A stretch of DNA of 16,703 nt. It comes from Verrucomicrobiota bacterium (GTDB lineage: Bacteria > Verrucomicrobiota > Verrucomicrobiia > Chthoniobacterales > UBA10450). Of the stretch, positions 6,573 through 14,043 are shown piece by piece. A model generated the notes under the pieces. The model did no database searches. It had not been told where the DNA came from and saw only the letters and a program-made list of their open reading frames with translations. The translations under genes were made by a program, and so were the position numbers. The stretch spans positions 1 through 16,703 of the forward strand of contig QHNF01000027.1 of NCBI GenBank assembly GCA_003218345.1, written 5' to 3'. Numbering within the stretch: the first letter of the stretch is position 1; each line of letters begins with the position of its first letter.

Positions 6573-7694
6573 ATGGCGCAGAAGAAGGTGCTTATCACTG
6601 GCGGTGCGGGTTTCGTCGGATCACATCTGGCCGATGAATTGATCCAGTCTGGTTTTTCGGTTCGCGTGCTGGACAATTTGGCGCCGCAAGTGCATGGCAC
6701 CCGCGCGCGCCGACCGTCGTACCTGGCGCGCGAAGTGGAGTTCGTTCGCGGCGACGTTCGCGACCCCGATGCAATGACTCGCGCGCTGGAGAACATCGAC
6801 AGCGTTTTTCATTTTGCGGCGATGGTGGGCGTTGGTCAAAGCATGTACGAGATCTCCAATTACACGAGCAGTAACAGTTTGGGAACCGCCGTTCTGCTGG
6901 AAGCGCTCGCCAATCAGCCAATCGAACGGCTGATCGTCGCGTCGAGCATGAGCATCTATGGCGAAGGCCTCTACAGGACGCGCGATGGCTCGTCAGTCGA
7001 ACGGCGCGAACGCACTCTGGCGCAACTCCGGGCGCACGATTGGGAAGTGCGCGGCGCAGATGGCGAGCCGTTGATCCCGGTGCCAACTCCCGAATCAAAA
7101 TGCCCGGCCCTGCCATCAGTATATGCGATTTCCAAATACTATCAGGAGCGCCTTTGTATGACAGTCGGACGCGCTTATGGCATCGACACCGTCGCGTTGC
7201 GCTTCTTTAACATTTTCGGCACGCGCCAGGCCCTTTCTAATCCGTACACTGGTGTGCTGGCCATTTTTGCTTCGCGATTTTTGAATAATAATCCGCCGCT
7301 CATTAATGAGGACGGCAAACAGCGTCGCGATTTCGTTCACGTGCGCGACGTTGCCCAGGCCTGCAGGCTTGCATTGGAGGTGCAAGAAGCGGCGGGTGAA
7401 GTGTTCAACATCGGCAGCGGTCGCAATTACTCGGTTCTGGAGATCGCCGAGCAAATGGCGCGTGTCCTTGGAAAAGAGAACCTCGAGCCTGAGATCGTCG
7501 GGAAGTGCCGGGTGGGCGATATCCGTAATTGTTTCGCGGACATTTCGCGGGCGCGAAAAGTTCTTGGGTACGAGCCGCGAGTCAGCCTCGAAGAGGGTCT
7601 CACCGAATTAGCTGAATGGCTGGAAGGCCAGATCGCAGTCGATCGGGTTAGCGATGCGGTTCGTGAACTTAATTTGCGGGGTCTGGCAGTATGA
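6573..7694 (+). CDS. NAD-dependent epimerase/dehydratase, dTDP-L-rhamnose 4-epimerase-like
   Basis: This extended short-chain dehydrogenase acts on a nucleotide sugar. The 373-residue protein starts MAQKKVLITGG; the NAD-binding motif GGAGFVG is at 10-16, the active-site strand VASSMSIYG at 122-130, and the catalytic YxxxK is Tyr184/Lys188 in SVYAISKYYQE. About 50 residues separate SIYG from YAISK, more than in GalE-type enzymes. That insert, with GEGLYRTRDG and the PTPESK segment, plus RQALSNPYTGVLAIFASR further on, resembles WbiB/TloE-type dTDP-L-rhamnose 4-epimerases. The exact substrate is inference. The start at 6573 was chosen because the fold begins there; an upstream ATG at 6441 only adds unrelated sequence. 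It is the first gene of the operon and overlaps the next by ATGA. Confidence 0.88.
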   Translation: MAQKKVLITGGAGFVGSHLADELIQSGFSVRVLDNLAPQVHGTRARRPSYLAREVEFVRGDVRDPDAMTRALENIDSVFHFAAMVGVGQSMYEISNYTSSNSLGTAVLLEALANQPIERLIVASSMSIYGEGLYRTRDGSSVERRERTLAQLRAHDWEVRGADGEPLIPVPTPESKCPALPSVYAISKYYQERLCMTVGRAYGIDTVALRFFNIFGTRQALSNPYTGVLAIFASRFLNNNPPLINEDGKQRRDFVHVRDVAQACRLALEVQEAAGEVFNIGSGRNYSVLEIAEQMARVLGKENLEPEIVGKCRVGDIRNCFADISRARKVLGYEPRVSLEEGLTELAEWLEGQIAVDRVSDAVRELNLRGLAV

Positions 7695-9694
7695 AAAGCA
7701 GCGGCCGTCCTCTTTTGGGAATTCTCGAGTGGCTGCGCCCGGGAGAGGAGGAACGTGTCGAGCGTTTACTGGTTGATCTTAAAACAATCGGGGTGACGGA
7801 GCTGCGCACGGGCATTTCGTGGGCGGACTGGCACACTGAGGGCGGCGAGAAATGGTACGAGTGGTTGCTGCCGCGGCTCGCACGTGAAATCAATGTGCTT
7901 CCCTGTTTTCATTACACGCCACCGTGTCTCGGCATCGCGCCCAGCCAATGCTCGCCCCCGCGCAATCCAAAACAGTACGCCGATTTCCTCGACGTGTTCA
8001 TCACTCGGTTCGGCAAATTTTTTGAGTGGGTCGAGCTTTGGAACAAGCCGCGGAACCCGTTGGAATGGGACACCGCTCTCGATCCGCACTGGTTGATATT
8101 TTGTGAAATGGTCGGTGGCGCTGCGCATTGGGTGCGGGCGCGCGGCAAGAAAACCGTTCTCGGCGCAAGTGGGCCGATGGACGCGCAATGGGTGCGGTTG
8201 ATGTGCGAGCGCGGCGTCATGCAATATATCGACGCGGTCGGCATTCACGGTTTCCCTGGCACATTCGAATTCTGGTGGGACGGATGGAACGCGAAGATCG
8301 CCCGTGTCCGCAAAGTGCTGTTGCACCACCGCTGCAAGGCCGACATCTGGATCACCGAGACCGGCTACTCGACATGGCGACACGATGAGCGCGGCCAGAT
8401 CGCGGCGTTTATTGATGCGATGCACGCGCCAGCGGAGCGCGTTTATTGGTACGGCGCGCACGATCTCGGTGTGGAGCAGTTCCTGGGTGAGAACAAATTC
8501 TACAGTGATGAACGCGAACATCATTTCGGATTGCGTCGGAGCGATGGTTCGGAAAAATTGTTGTTCCGCTTGCTCGCGCAGGGCGGGACCGAAGCAGTGG
8601 AGAATTCCGCCTGGTTAGGCCGGAGGAACGCCCCGCCGCGCACCGGCAAACGTCCCGTAGTGATTACAGGCGGCTGCGGATTCATCGGTTGCAATCTGGC
8701 GCATGCCCTCTGTCTACGTGGACAACCGGTCGTCCTTTACGACAATCTCTCGCGCCCAGGCGTGGAACAAAATGCCGAATGGCTCCATGAGGACCACGGT
8801 GACCTGGTTCAACTGGAAGTCGCCGACACGCGCGACACCCAAACTCTGGCCCGGTGCGTCGAGCAGGCCGCGGCCATCTTTCACTTCGCTGCGCAGGTCG
8901 CCGTCACGAGCAGTCTCACTGCACCTGTCTACGACTTCGATGTCAATGCGCGCAGCACGCTCAATCTGCTCGAAATCCTGCGTGAATTACGCAATCCGCC
9001 GCCGATCATTTTCACGTCAACGAACAAAGTCTATGGCAGCCTCGACGACGTCGATCTTCGGCTGAACGCCGACCGGTACGAGCCGGTAGACGAAGAAACT
9101 CGCGCCTACGGGATCAGCGAAGATCAACGGCTCGATTTTTACAGTCCCTACGGCTGCTCCAAGGGCGCGGCCGATCAGTACATCCTCGATTACACGCGCA
9201 CGTTCGGCTTGCCCGCTGTCGTTTTCCGGATGAGTTGCATTTACGGGCTGCATCAATTCGGCACCGAAGACCAGGGGTGGGTCGCTCATTTTTTGATCAA
9301 CGCGCTGGAGCAACGCCCAATCACGATCTATGGCGACGGCAGACAGGTTCGCGATGTGTTGTTCGTCGATGACCTCGTTGACGCGCTGTTGCTGGCTCGC
9401 AAAAACATTCGAATGCTTTCGGGTCAAGTCTTCAACATCGGCGGAGGGGTGGGAAACACGACAAGCTTGCGCGAGCTAGTCGCCCTGATCGGCCAACTGA
9501 ATGAGAGCAAACCTCGCATTAGGCTGGCAAACTGGCGCCCGGGAGACCAGCGCTACTACGCCACGAACTTCTCAAATTTTCATACCGCCACCGGCTGGTC
9601 GCCGCGGGTCGGCAAACTCGAAGGCGTGCGTCGTCTTTATGATTGGCTGCGCAAATCTCACGCTGCGCGAGAAAGGTTGTTAGCCGCGGGATGA
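7691..9694 (+). CDS. bifunctional fusion: glycosidase-like TIM barrel + CDP-paratose/tyvelose-type epimerase
   Basis: The 667-residue two-domain protein joins two activities. Residues 1-310 look like a clan GH-A (beta-xylosidase-like) barrel: LRTGISWADWH, ELWNKPRN at 115-122, VGIHGFPGTFEFWWDGW, and WITETGYSTW containing the expected nucleophile Glu223. The usual NEP acid/base Glu is Lys119 here (codon AAG), so ordinary hydrolysis is doubtful. Residues about 322-660 form a complete extended SDR: GGCGFIG at 327-333 and YGCSKGAADQY with Tyr487/Lys491. The pattern FRMSCIYG..QFGTEDQGW is like CDP-paratose 2-epimerase/tyvelose epimerase. No signal peptide is present, so it is cytoplasmic, consistent with a biosynthetic role. 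The domains appear as one uninterrupted frame. The start overlaps the previous stop (ATGA). Confidence 0.87.
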   Translation: MKSSGRPLLGILEWLRPGEEERVERLLVDLKTIGVTELRTGISWADWHTEGGEKWYEWLLPRLAREINVLPCFHYTPPCLGIAPSQCSPPRNPKQYADFLDVFITRFGKFFEWVELWNKPRNPLEWDTALDPHWLIFCEMVGGAAHWVRARGKKTVLGASGPMDAQWVRLMCERGVMQYIDAVGIHGFPGTFEFWWDGWNAKIARVRKVLLHHRCKADIWITETGYSTWRHDERGQIAAFIDAMHAPAERVYWYGAHDLGVEQFLGENKFYSDEREHHFGLRRSDGSEKLLFRLLAQGGTEAVENSAWLGRRNAPPRTGKRPVVITGGCGFIGCNLAHALCLRGQPVVLYDNLSRPGVEQNAEWLHEDHGDLVQLEVADTRDTQTLARCVEQAAAIFHFAAQVAVTSSLTAPVYDFDVNARSTLNLLEILRELRNPPPIIFTSTNKVYGSLDDVDLRLNADRYEPVDEETRAYGISEDQRLDFYSPYGCSKGAADQYILDYTRTFGLPAVVFRMSCIYGLHQFGTEDQGWVAHFLINALEQRPITIYGDGRQVRDVLFVDDLVDALLLARKNIRMLSGQVFNIGGGVGNTTSLRELVALIGQLNESKPRIRLANWRPGDQRYYATNFSNFHTATGWSPRVGKLEGVRRLYDWLRKSHAARERLLAAG

Positions 9695-9702
9695 TAAAAG
9701 AT

Positions 9703-9807
9703 TGACGAAGCACGAATGACAAAATCCAAAGGAGTGACGAAGCACGAAACCAGAAGCAGTTCTTCGAATTCAAGCCACAATTCGAACTTAAGCCTTCGTC
9801 ATTCCTT
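9703..9807. repeat. block of small direct and inverted repeats inside the operon
   Basis: TGACGAAGCACGAA occurs twice exactly (9703-9716 and 9735-9748). AAGGAGTGACGAAG (9729-9742) is complementary to 9794-9807 over 14 bp with one G-T pair. TTCGAATTCAAGCC (9763-9776) recurs 18 bp later as TTCGAACTTAAGCC (9781-9794). The block fills the only gap in an otherwise overlapping operon. It looks like an eroded REP/MITE-type intergenic repeat; no transposase is present. Confidence 0.6.
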
Positions 9808-9823
9808 CGGCATCCAATCCGTC

Positions 9824-10771
9824 ATGCGGGCAGCCGTTATCACGTCGCCCCGCCGGATCGACATCGTAGAAGCGCCAATTCCAAAACCTGATTCAAGTCA
9901 GATTTTGGTTCGTGTGGACGGTTGCGGTGTCTGTGCGTCAAACGTTCCGCCATGGGAAGGCAAACCGTGGTTTACATATCCAATGCCGCCCGGCGCACTC
10001 GGCCACGAAGCGTGGGGCCGTATAGAGGAAGTCGGCAGTGCAGTTCGCGACTTTCAAAAAGCCGATCGCGTCGCCGTTTGCTCCACGCACGCATACGCTG
10101 ACTACGATGTATGCGATGTGTCGTCTGCAATAAAACTCCCTGAGGTTCTCGACGACGGGCCATTCCCCGGCGAACCCCTGGGCTGCGCGATGAATATTTT
10201 TCGCCGCAGCGACATCGGTAAGGATGACACCGTCGCGATCGTCGGCATCGGTTTTCTTGGCGCGTTGCTCACGCAACTGGCCAGCGCGACGGGCGCGCAC
10301 GTGATCGCGCTGGCCCGCCGCCGATTTGCTCTGGATCTGGCGAAAGAGATGGGAGCGGCGCAGCTTATAACTCTCGATGATCATGCAGTCGAGAACGTCA
10401 AAAACCTCACGCACGGCAAATTCTGCGACGTTGTTATCGAGTGCACGGGAAAACAATGGCCGCTCGATGTTGCCAGTGAGCTCACGCGCGAGCGCGGCCG
10501 CCTCGTTATTGCCGGTTATCACCAGGATGGACCGCGCAAGATTAACATGCAGCTTTGGAACTGGCGTGGACTCGACGTAGTCAATGCCCACGAGCGGGAT
10601 CCGCGAGTTTACGTCGACGGCATTCGACAAGCGGTGCGCGCGGTAGCGGCGGGACTGCTGAATCCTGCACCGCTCTACACGCATTTCTTTCCCCTAGAAC
10701 GGCTCGACGCCGCGTTGAGCATGGCGGCGCGACGCCCAGACGGTTTCATTAAGGCGGTGATCACAACATGA
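9824..10771 (+). CDS. zinc-type medium-chain alcohol dehydrogenase family oxidoreductase
   Basis: This 315-residue MDR-superfamily NAD(P)-dependent dehydrogenase probably oxidises or reduces a sugar or cyclitol hydroxyl. The catalytic domain has GCGVCASN (zinc ligand Cys37), LGHEAWG (His61-Glu62) and GEPLGCA (Glu117, possible third ligand). The Rossmann motif is VGIGFLG at 140-146. The four-Cys structural zinc lobe is absent, which shortens it below classical ADHs (about 340-350). The start at 9824 (MRAAVITSPRRIDIVEAP) matches the family N-terminus. An in-frame ATG at 9716 would add 36 Ser/Asn-rich residues encoded by the repeat block and is rejected. The gene ends in an ATGA overlap with the Gfo/Idh gene, so the two oxidoreductases are coupled. 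Substrate unknown. Confidence 0.87.
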   Translation: MRAAVITSPRRIDIVEAPIPKPDSSQILVRVDGCGVCASNVPPWEGKPWFTYPMPPGALGHEAWGRIEEVGSAVRDFQKADRVAVCSTHAYADYDVCDVSSAIKLPEVLDDGPFPGEPLGCAMNIFRRSDIGKDDTVAIVGIGFLGALLTQLASATGAHVIALARRRFALDLAKEMGAAQLITLDDHAVENVKNLTHGKFCDVVIECTGKQWPLDVASELTRERGRLVIAGYHQDGPRKINMQLWNWRGLDVVNAHERDPRVYVDGIRQAVRAVAAGLLNPAPLYTHFFPLERLDAALSMAARRPDGFIKAVITT

Positions 10772-11805
10772 ACACCGCCACTGCGTCATCGGCTCAATTC
10801 GCCGCGGCAATTGCGCCACGGCCGCGGCTTGGATTTCTGGGATTGGGGTGGATCGGTACACATCGGCTCGCGGCTATTGCGCGGGCCGGTGTGGCCGAAA
10901 TCGTGGCGATTGTCGATCCGATGGAGGACATGCTCGCCGCCGCGGCCCAGCACGCGCCTAACGCATTCCATTTTCGCGATTCGAACCAGCTTCTTGAGCG
11001 AGATCTTAATGGCATTGTGATCGCCACGCCGAGCGCGCAGCACGCCGGGCAATCCATCGCAGCCTTGAACCGCGGGCTGGCAGTTTTCTGCCAAAAACCG
11101 CTGGGACGCAACACGAGCGAAGTGTGCGAAGTGATTGACGCGGCCCGCTCGGCGAATCGTCTTCTCGGTGTCGATCTTTCGTATCGTTACACTGCGGGGC
11201 TGCAAAAAATCCGGCAGCTCGTCAGGGCAAATGAGCTCGGTGAGATTTTCGCTGTCGATCTTGTTTTTCATAATGCTTACGGTCCGCAAAAGTCTTGGTT
11301 TCACAGTCCGGCCCAGTCAGGCGGCGGTTGCGTTATCGATCTTGGAATTCATTTGGTCGACGCCGCGCTTTGGATTCTAGATCAGCCCATTGTCAACGTG
11401 AGCAGTCGTCTTTTCCACGAAGGCGAACGGATCGACCGATTGGAGCCCGTTTGTGAAGATTATGCTGCGGTTCGATTCGATCTCGCCAACGGCGCCGCGA
11501 TCAACCTGAATTGTTCATGGTATCTGCACGCCGGACGCGACGCCGTAATTGTGGCGTCATTTTACGGAACAAAAGGCGGCGCGGCTCTGCGTAACGTCAA
11601 CGGCTCGTTCTACGATTTTGTCGCCGAGCGTTTTACCGGCACAACGCGACAACTCTTGGCGGAACCGCCGGACGAATGGTTCGGCTACGCGGCAGTAGAA
11701 TGGGCGCGACGCCTCGCGATTGACGGCAACTTTGATCCTGAGATCGAAAGGATTATTGAGGTGGCGGCTGCGCTCGATCTAATTTATGAAAATGCAAACG
11801 CATAG
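10768..11805 (+). CDS. Gfo/Idh/MocA family oxidoreductase
   Basis: This 345-residue NAD(P)-dependent dehydrogenase belongs to the glucose-fructose oxidoreductase/inositol 2-dehydrogenase family. The N-terminal Rossmann fold has GLGWIG at 25-30 and an acidic strand end VAIVDP at 46-51. The family's EKP motif reads CQKPLG (Gln109-Lys110-Pro111): the catalytic Lys is kept, the Glu is not. The C-terminal substrate domain has GGGCVIDLGIHLVD (185-198) with Asp191 and His195 in the expected places. About 17 residues precede the usual family start. Some family members oxidise myo-inositol to scyllo-inosose, which is suggestive given the inositol phosphate synthase in the operon, but the substrate cannot be read from sequence. 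GGTGA at 10756-10760 is a possible ribosome site. Confidence 0.9.
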   Translation: MNTATASSAQFAAAIAPRPRLGFLGLGWIGTHRLAAIARAGVAEIVAIVDPMEDMLAAAAQHAPNAFHFRDSNQLLERDLNGIVIATPSAQHAGQSIAALNRGLAVFCQKPLGRNTSEVCEVIDAARSANRLLGVDLSYRYTAGLQKIRQLVRANELGEIFAVDLVFHNAYGPQKSWFHSPAQSGGGCVIDLGIHLVDAALWILDQPIVNVSSRLFHEGERIDRLEPVCEDYAAVRFDLANGAAINLNCSWYLHAGRDAVIVASFYGTKGGAALRNVNGSFYDFVAERFTGTTRQLLAEPPDEWFGYAAVEWARRLAIDGNFDPEIERIIEVAAALDLIYENANA

Positions 11806-12952
11806 CGCGGGTCCGCGCAAGATTCTGATGACTGTCGATCCAATCGGCGGTGTGTGGACCTATGCGCTCGAGCTGGCTCGCGCGCTGGAGCCGCACGGCG
11901 TCCAGATTGCGCTTGCCAGCATGGGTGCGCGTCCGACCCGCGAGCAATACAAGCAAGTCCTCGCGCGCAAAAACGTGCACCTGTTCGAAAGCGGTTACCG
12001 TCTCGAATGGATGGACGACGCTTGGGGCGACGTGGACGCTGCCGGCGATTGGCTCCTGCAAATTGCAGCGCGGGTTCGCCCTGATCTGATTCACCTCAAC
12101 GGCTACAGCCACGCTGTCCTTCGGTGGAATGCGCCTGCGCTGATAGTGGCGCACTCGTGCGTGTTGTCGTGGTGGGAGGCGGTTAAAAACGAGGAGGCGC
12201 CCCCGCGGTACGGCGAATATCGCGTGCGGGTCGCCACTGCTCTTGCGGCCGCAGATGCAGTTGTCGCACCGAGCGCCGCGATGCGCGATGCGTTGTCTTT
12301 TCATTACGGGCATGCCGATACGATCGTGATTCGCAATGCGGGCGACCCGCGCCTGTTTGCCCCCGGGGAAAAATCGCCAGTCGTTTTTGCCTGCGGTCGG
12401 ATTTGGGATGGGGCGAAAAACTTGCCGCTGGTCGACCGAATTGCGCAGCAAATTAAATGGCCGATCGCCTTTGCAGGTGATCGCCGGCATCCGGCGGGCT
12501 CGACAATCGCGGTTCAAAACGTTCGTTGTCTCGGAAAACTCTCGATGCCCGAAATGAGGCAGCAATTTGCTCGCGCTGCGATTTTCGTTTTGCCGGCGCG
12601 GTACGAGCCATTCGGGTTATCCGTGCTTGAGGCCGGGCTGAGCGGCTGCGCGTTGGTGCTGGGCGACATCTCAAGTTTGCGCGAAACCTGGCATGGAGCG
12701 GCTATTTTCGTCTCGCCTGACGACGCGAGCGGACTCGCAGACGCGCTCAACAATTTGATTGATAACCCGAAACGGCGACAAGATCTGAGCCGCCGCGCCC
12801 GCGCACGCGCGCTGGGATTTTCGCCATATCGAATGGCTAACGAATACCTGGCGATCTACAAAAGCTGTGCGGCTGAAGCGCGTGCTCCGAGCGTGATGGC
12901 AAATCAGGTCGCGCAGGGATCAACTTCCACTCTGGCGGAGGCGGTGGCATGA
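11786..12952 (+). CDS. GT4-family glycosyltransferase
   Basis: This 388-residue GT-B retaining glycosyltransferase transfers a sugar from an activated donor to a growing saccharide or lipid in the cytoplasm. The N-terminal domain starts RKILMTVDPIGGVWTYALEL, the GGV-type acceptor-side loop. The C-terminal domain has VFACGRIWDGAKNL (200-213) and the diagnostic EX7E motif Glu274-PFGLSVL-Glu282 within YEPFGLSVLEAGLSGCALV. A tail after about residue 365 is variable and Ala/Ser-rich. The start overlaps the previous gene by 20 nt; a second ATG at 11792 would reduce this to 14. There is no good Shine-Dalgarno at either, so coupling to the upstream gene is likely. Donor and acceptor are unknown. Confidence 0.9.
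   Translation: MKMQTHSAGPRKILMTVDPIGGVWTYALELARALEPHGVQIALASMGARPTREQYKQVLARKNVHLFESGYRLEWMDDAWGDVDAAGDWLLQIAARVRPDLIHLNGYSHAVLRWNAPALIVAHSCVLSWWEAVKNEEAPPRYGEYRVRVATALAAADAVVAPSAAMRDALSFHYGHADTIVIRNAGDPRLFAPGEKSPVVFACGRIWDGAKNLPLVDRIAQQIKWPIAFAGDRRHPAGSTIAVQNVRCLGKLSMPEMRQQFARAAIFVLPARYEPFGLSVLEAGLSGCALVLGDISSLRETWHGAAIFVSPDDASGLADALNNLIDNPKRRQDLSRRARARALGFSPYRMANEYLAIYKSCAAEARAPSVMANQVAQGSTSTLAEAVA
12937..12941 (+). promoter_or_regulatory. Shine-Dalgarno for the first CgeB-like gene
   Basis: GGAGG sits 7 nt before the ATG at 12949, inside the end of the GT4 gene. It supports that start and allows reinitiation at the ATGA overlap. Confidence 0.7.
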
Positions 12953-14043
12953 ACATCGTGATGTTCTATCACTCGCTCGTGTCCGATTGGAATCACGGCA
13001 ACGCCCATTTTCTGCGGGGCATCGCGATGGAATTCATCAAGCGCGGTCATCATCTGGAGATTTACGAACCGCAAAACGGGTGGAGCGTCTCGAACCTAAT
13101 CGCGACGCAGGGCGGCGAACCGCTCCGTGAGTTTCAAGCCCGTTTTCCGCTGTTAAGATCGAGGACCTACGCGATCGACACGTTCGACCTCGACCGCGCG
13201 CTCGATGACGTGGATCTCGTTCTGGTTCACGAATGGAACGATCCGGCGCTCGTGCGCCGCATCGGTAAGCATCGCGCGAAGACCGGCGGCGCGTACCATC
13301 TCTTTTTTCACGATACTCATCACCGCGCCGTGACCGCGCCGGAGCAAATGCGCAAGTACGATTTGTCACACTATGACGGCGTGCTCGCCTACGGTGATTT
13401 GTTGCGCGATGTCTATTGGCACTGCGGCTGGACTTGGCGCGCCTGGACATGGCGCGAAGCGGCCGACACAAACGTTTTTCGCGCGTCGCGTAACTGCCAT
13501 TTTGACGGCGATTTGGTCTGGATTGGTAACTGGGGTGACGACGAACGCACAGCCGAATTGCGCGAGTTCTTGATCGAGCCCGTCAAAGCGCTTCGGCTGC
13601 GCGCCAAAGTTTTCGGGGTGCGTTACCCGCAACACGCGCTCGAGATGTTGCGGGACGCTGGAATTTCCTACGGCGGTTGGCTGCCAAACTATCGTGTGCC
13701 GGATGTATTCGCCCGCTTTCGGCTTACGCTGCATGTGCCGCGTCGGCCTTATGTCGATCTGCTGCCTGGAATCCCGACGATTCGCCCGTTCGAGGCGCTC
13801 GCGTGCAGTATTCCGCTCGTCTGTTCCCCTTGGAACGACAGCGAAAAATTGTTTGAGCCGGGCCGCGATTTTTTGATCGCAAAGAACAGCGGTGAAATGA
13901 AACGGCATTTGCGCGCTCTGCTCAGCGACAAAAAAATGGCGCACGACTTGTCCGAGCACGGGTTGCAAACAATAAGGGCGCGGCACACCTGCGCCCATCG
14001 AGTGGACGAACTGATGTCGATCCTCGCGGAGGTGGACGGATGA
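12949..14043 (+). CDS. CgeB-like glycosyltransferase, paralog 1
   Basis: This 364-residue protein is of the CgeB / Glyco_trans_1_2 type (GT-B fold). Members are named after a Bacillus spore-coat maturation protein but are widespread in polysaccharide clusters. The N-terminal domain starts MNIVMFYHSLVSDWNHGNAH and includes KRGHHLEIYEP. The mid-region HLFFHDTHHR (117-126) aligns with the CDVDAP/YDIDTP segments of the next two proteins. The C-terminal nucleotide-sugar domain has RPFEALACSIPLVCSPW (279-295) and FEPGRDFLIAKN, the usual end motif. It is the most divergent of the three tandem paralogs and Trp-rich at 160-169 (GWTWRAWTWR). Both ends are ATGA overlaps. The sugar transferred is unknown. 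Confidence 0.83.
   Translation: MNIVMFYHSLVSDWNHGNAHFLRGIAMEFIKRGHHLEIYEPQNGWSVSNLIATQGGEPLREFQARFPLLRSRTYAIDTFDLDRALDDVDLVLVHEWNDPALVRRIGKHRAKTGGAYHLFFHDTHHRAVTAPEQMRKYDLSHYDGVLAYGDLLRDVYWHCGWTWRAWTWREAADTNVFRASRNCHFDGDLVWIGNWGDDERTAELREFLIEPVKALRLRAKVFGVRYPQHALEMLRDAGISYGGWLPNYRVPDVFARFRLTLHVPRRPYVDLLPGIPTIRPFEALACSIPLVCSPWNDSEKLFEPGRDFLIAKNSGEMKRHLRALLSDKKMAHDLSEHGLQTIRARHTCAHRVDELMSILAEVDG
14028..14032 (+). promoter_or_regulatory. Shine-Dalgarno for the second CgeB-like gene
   Basis: GGAGG sits 7 nt before the ATG at 14040, within the previous coding sequence, and fixes that start. Confidence 0.7.

Noticed and set aside
9716-9823. Alternative ATG at 9716 for the MDR dehydrogenase
   Set aside because: It would encode 36 Ser/Asn-rich residues derived from the repeat block; the family N-terminus begins at 9824.
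13037-13471. Arg-rich minus-strand open frame inside the first CgeB-like gene
   Set aside because: It has biased composition typical of antisense shadows in GC-rich DNA and no family resemblance.
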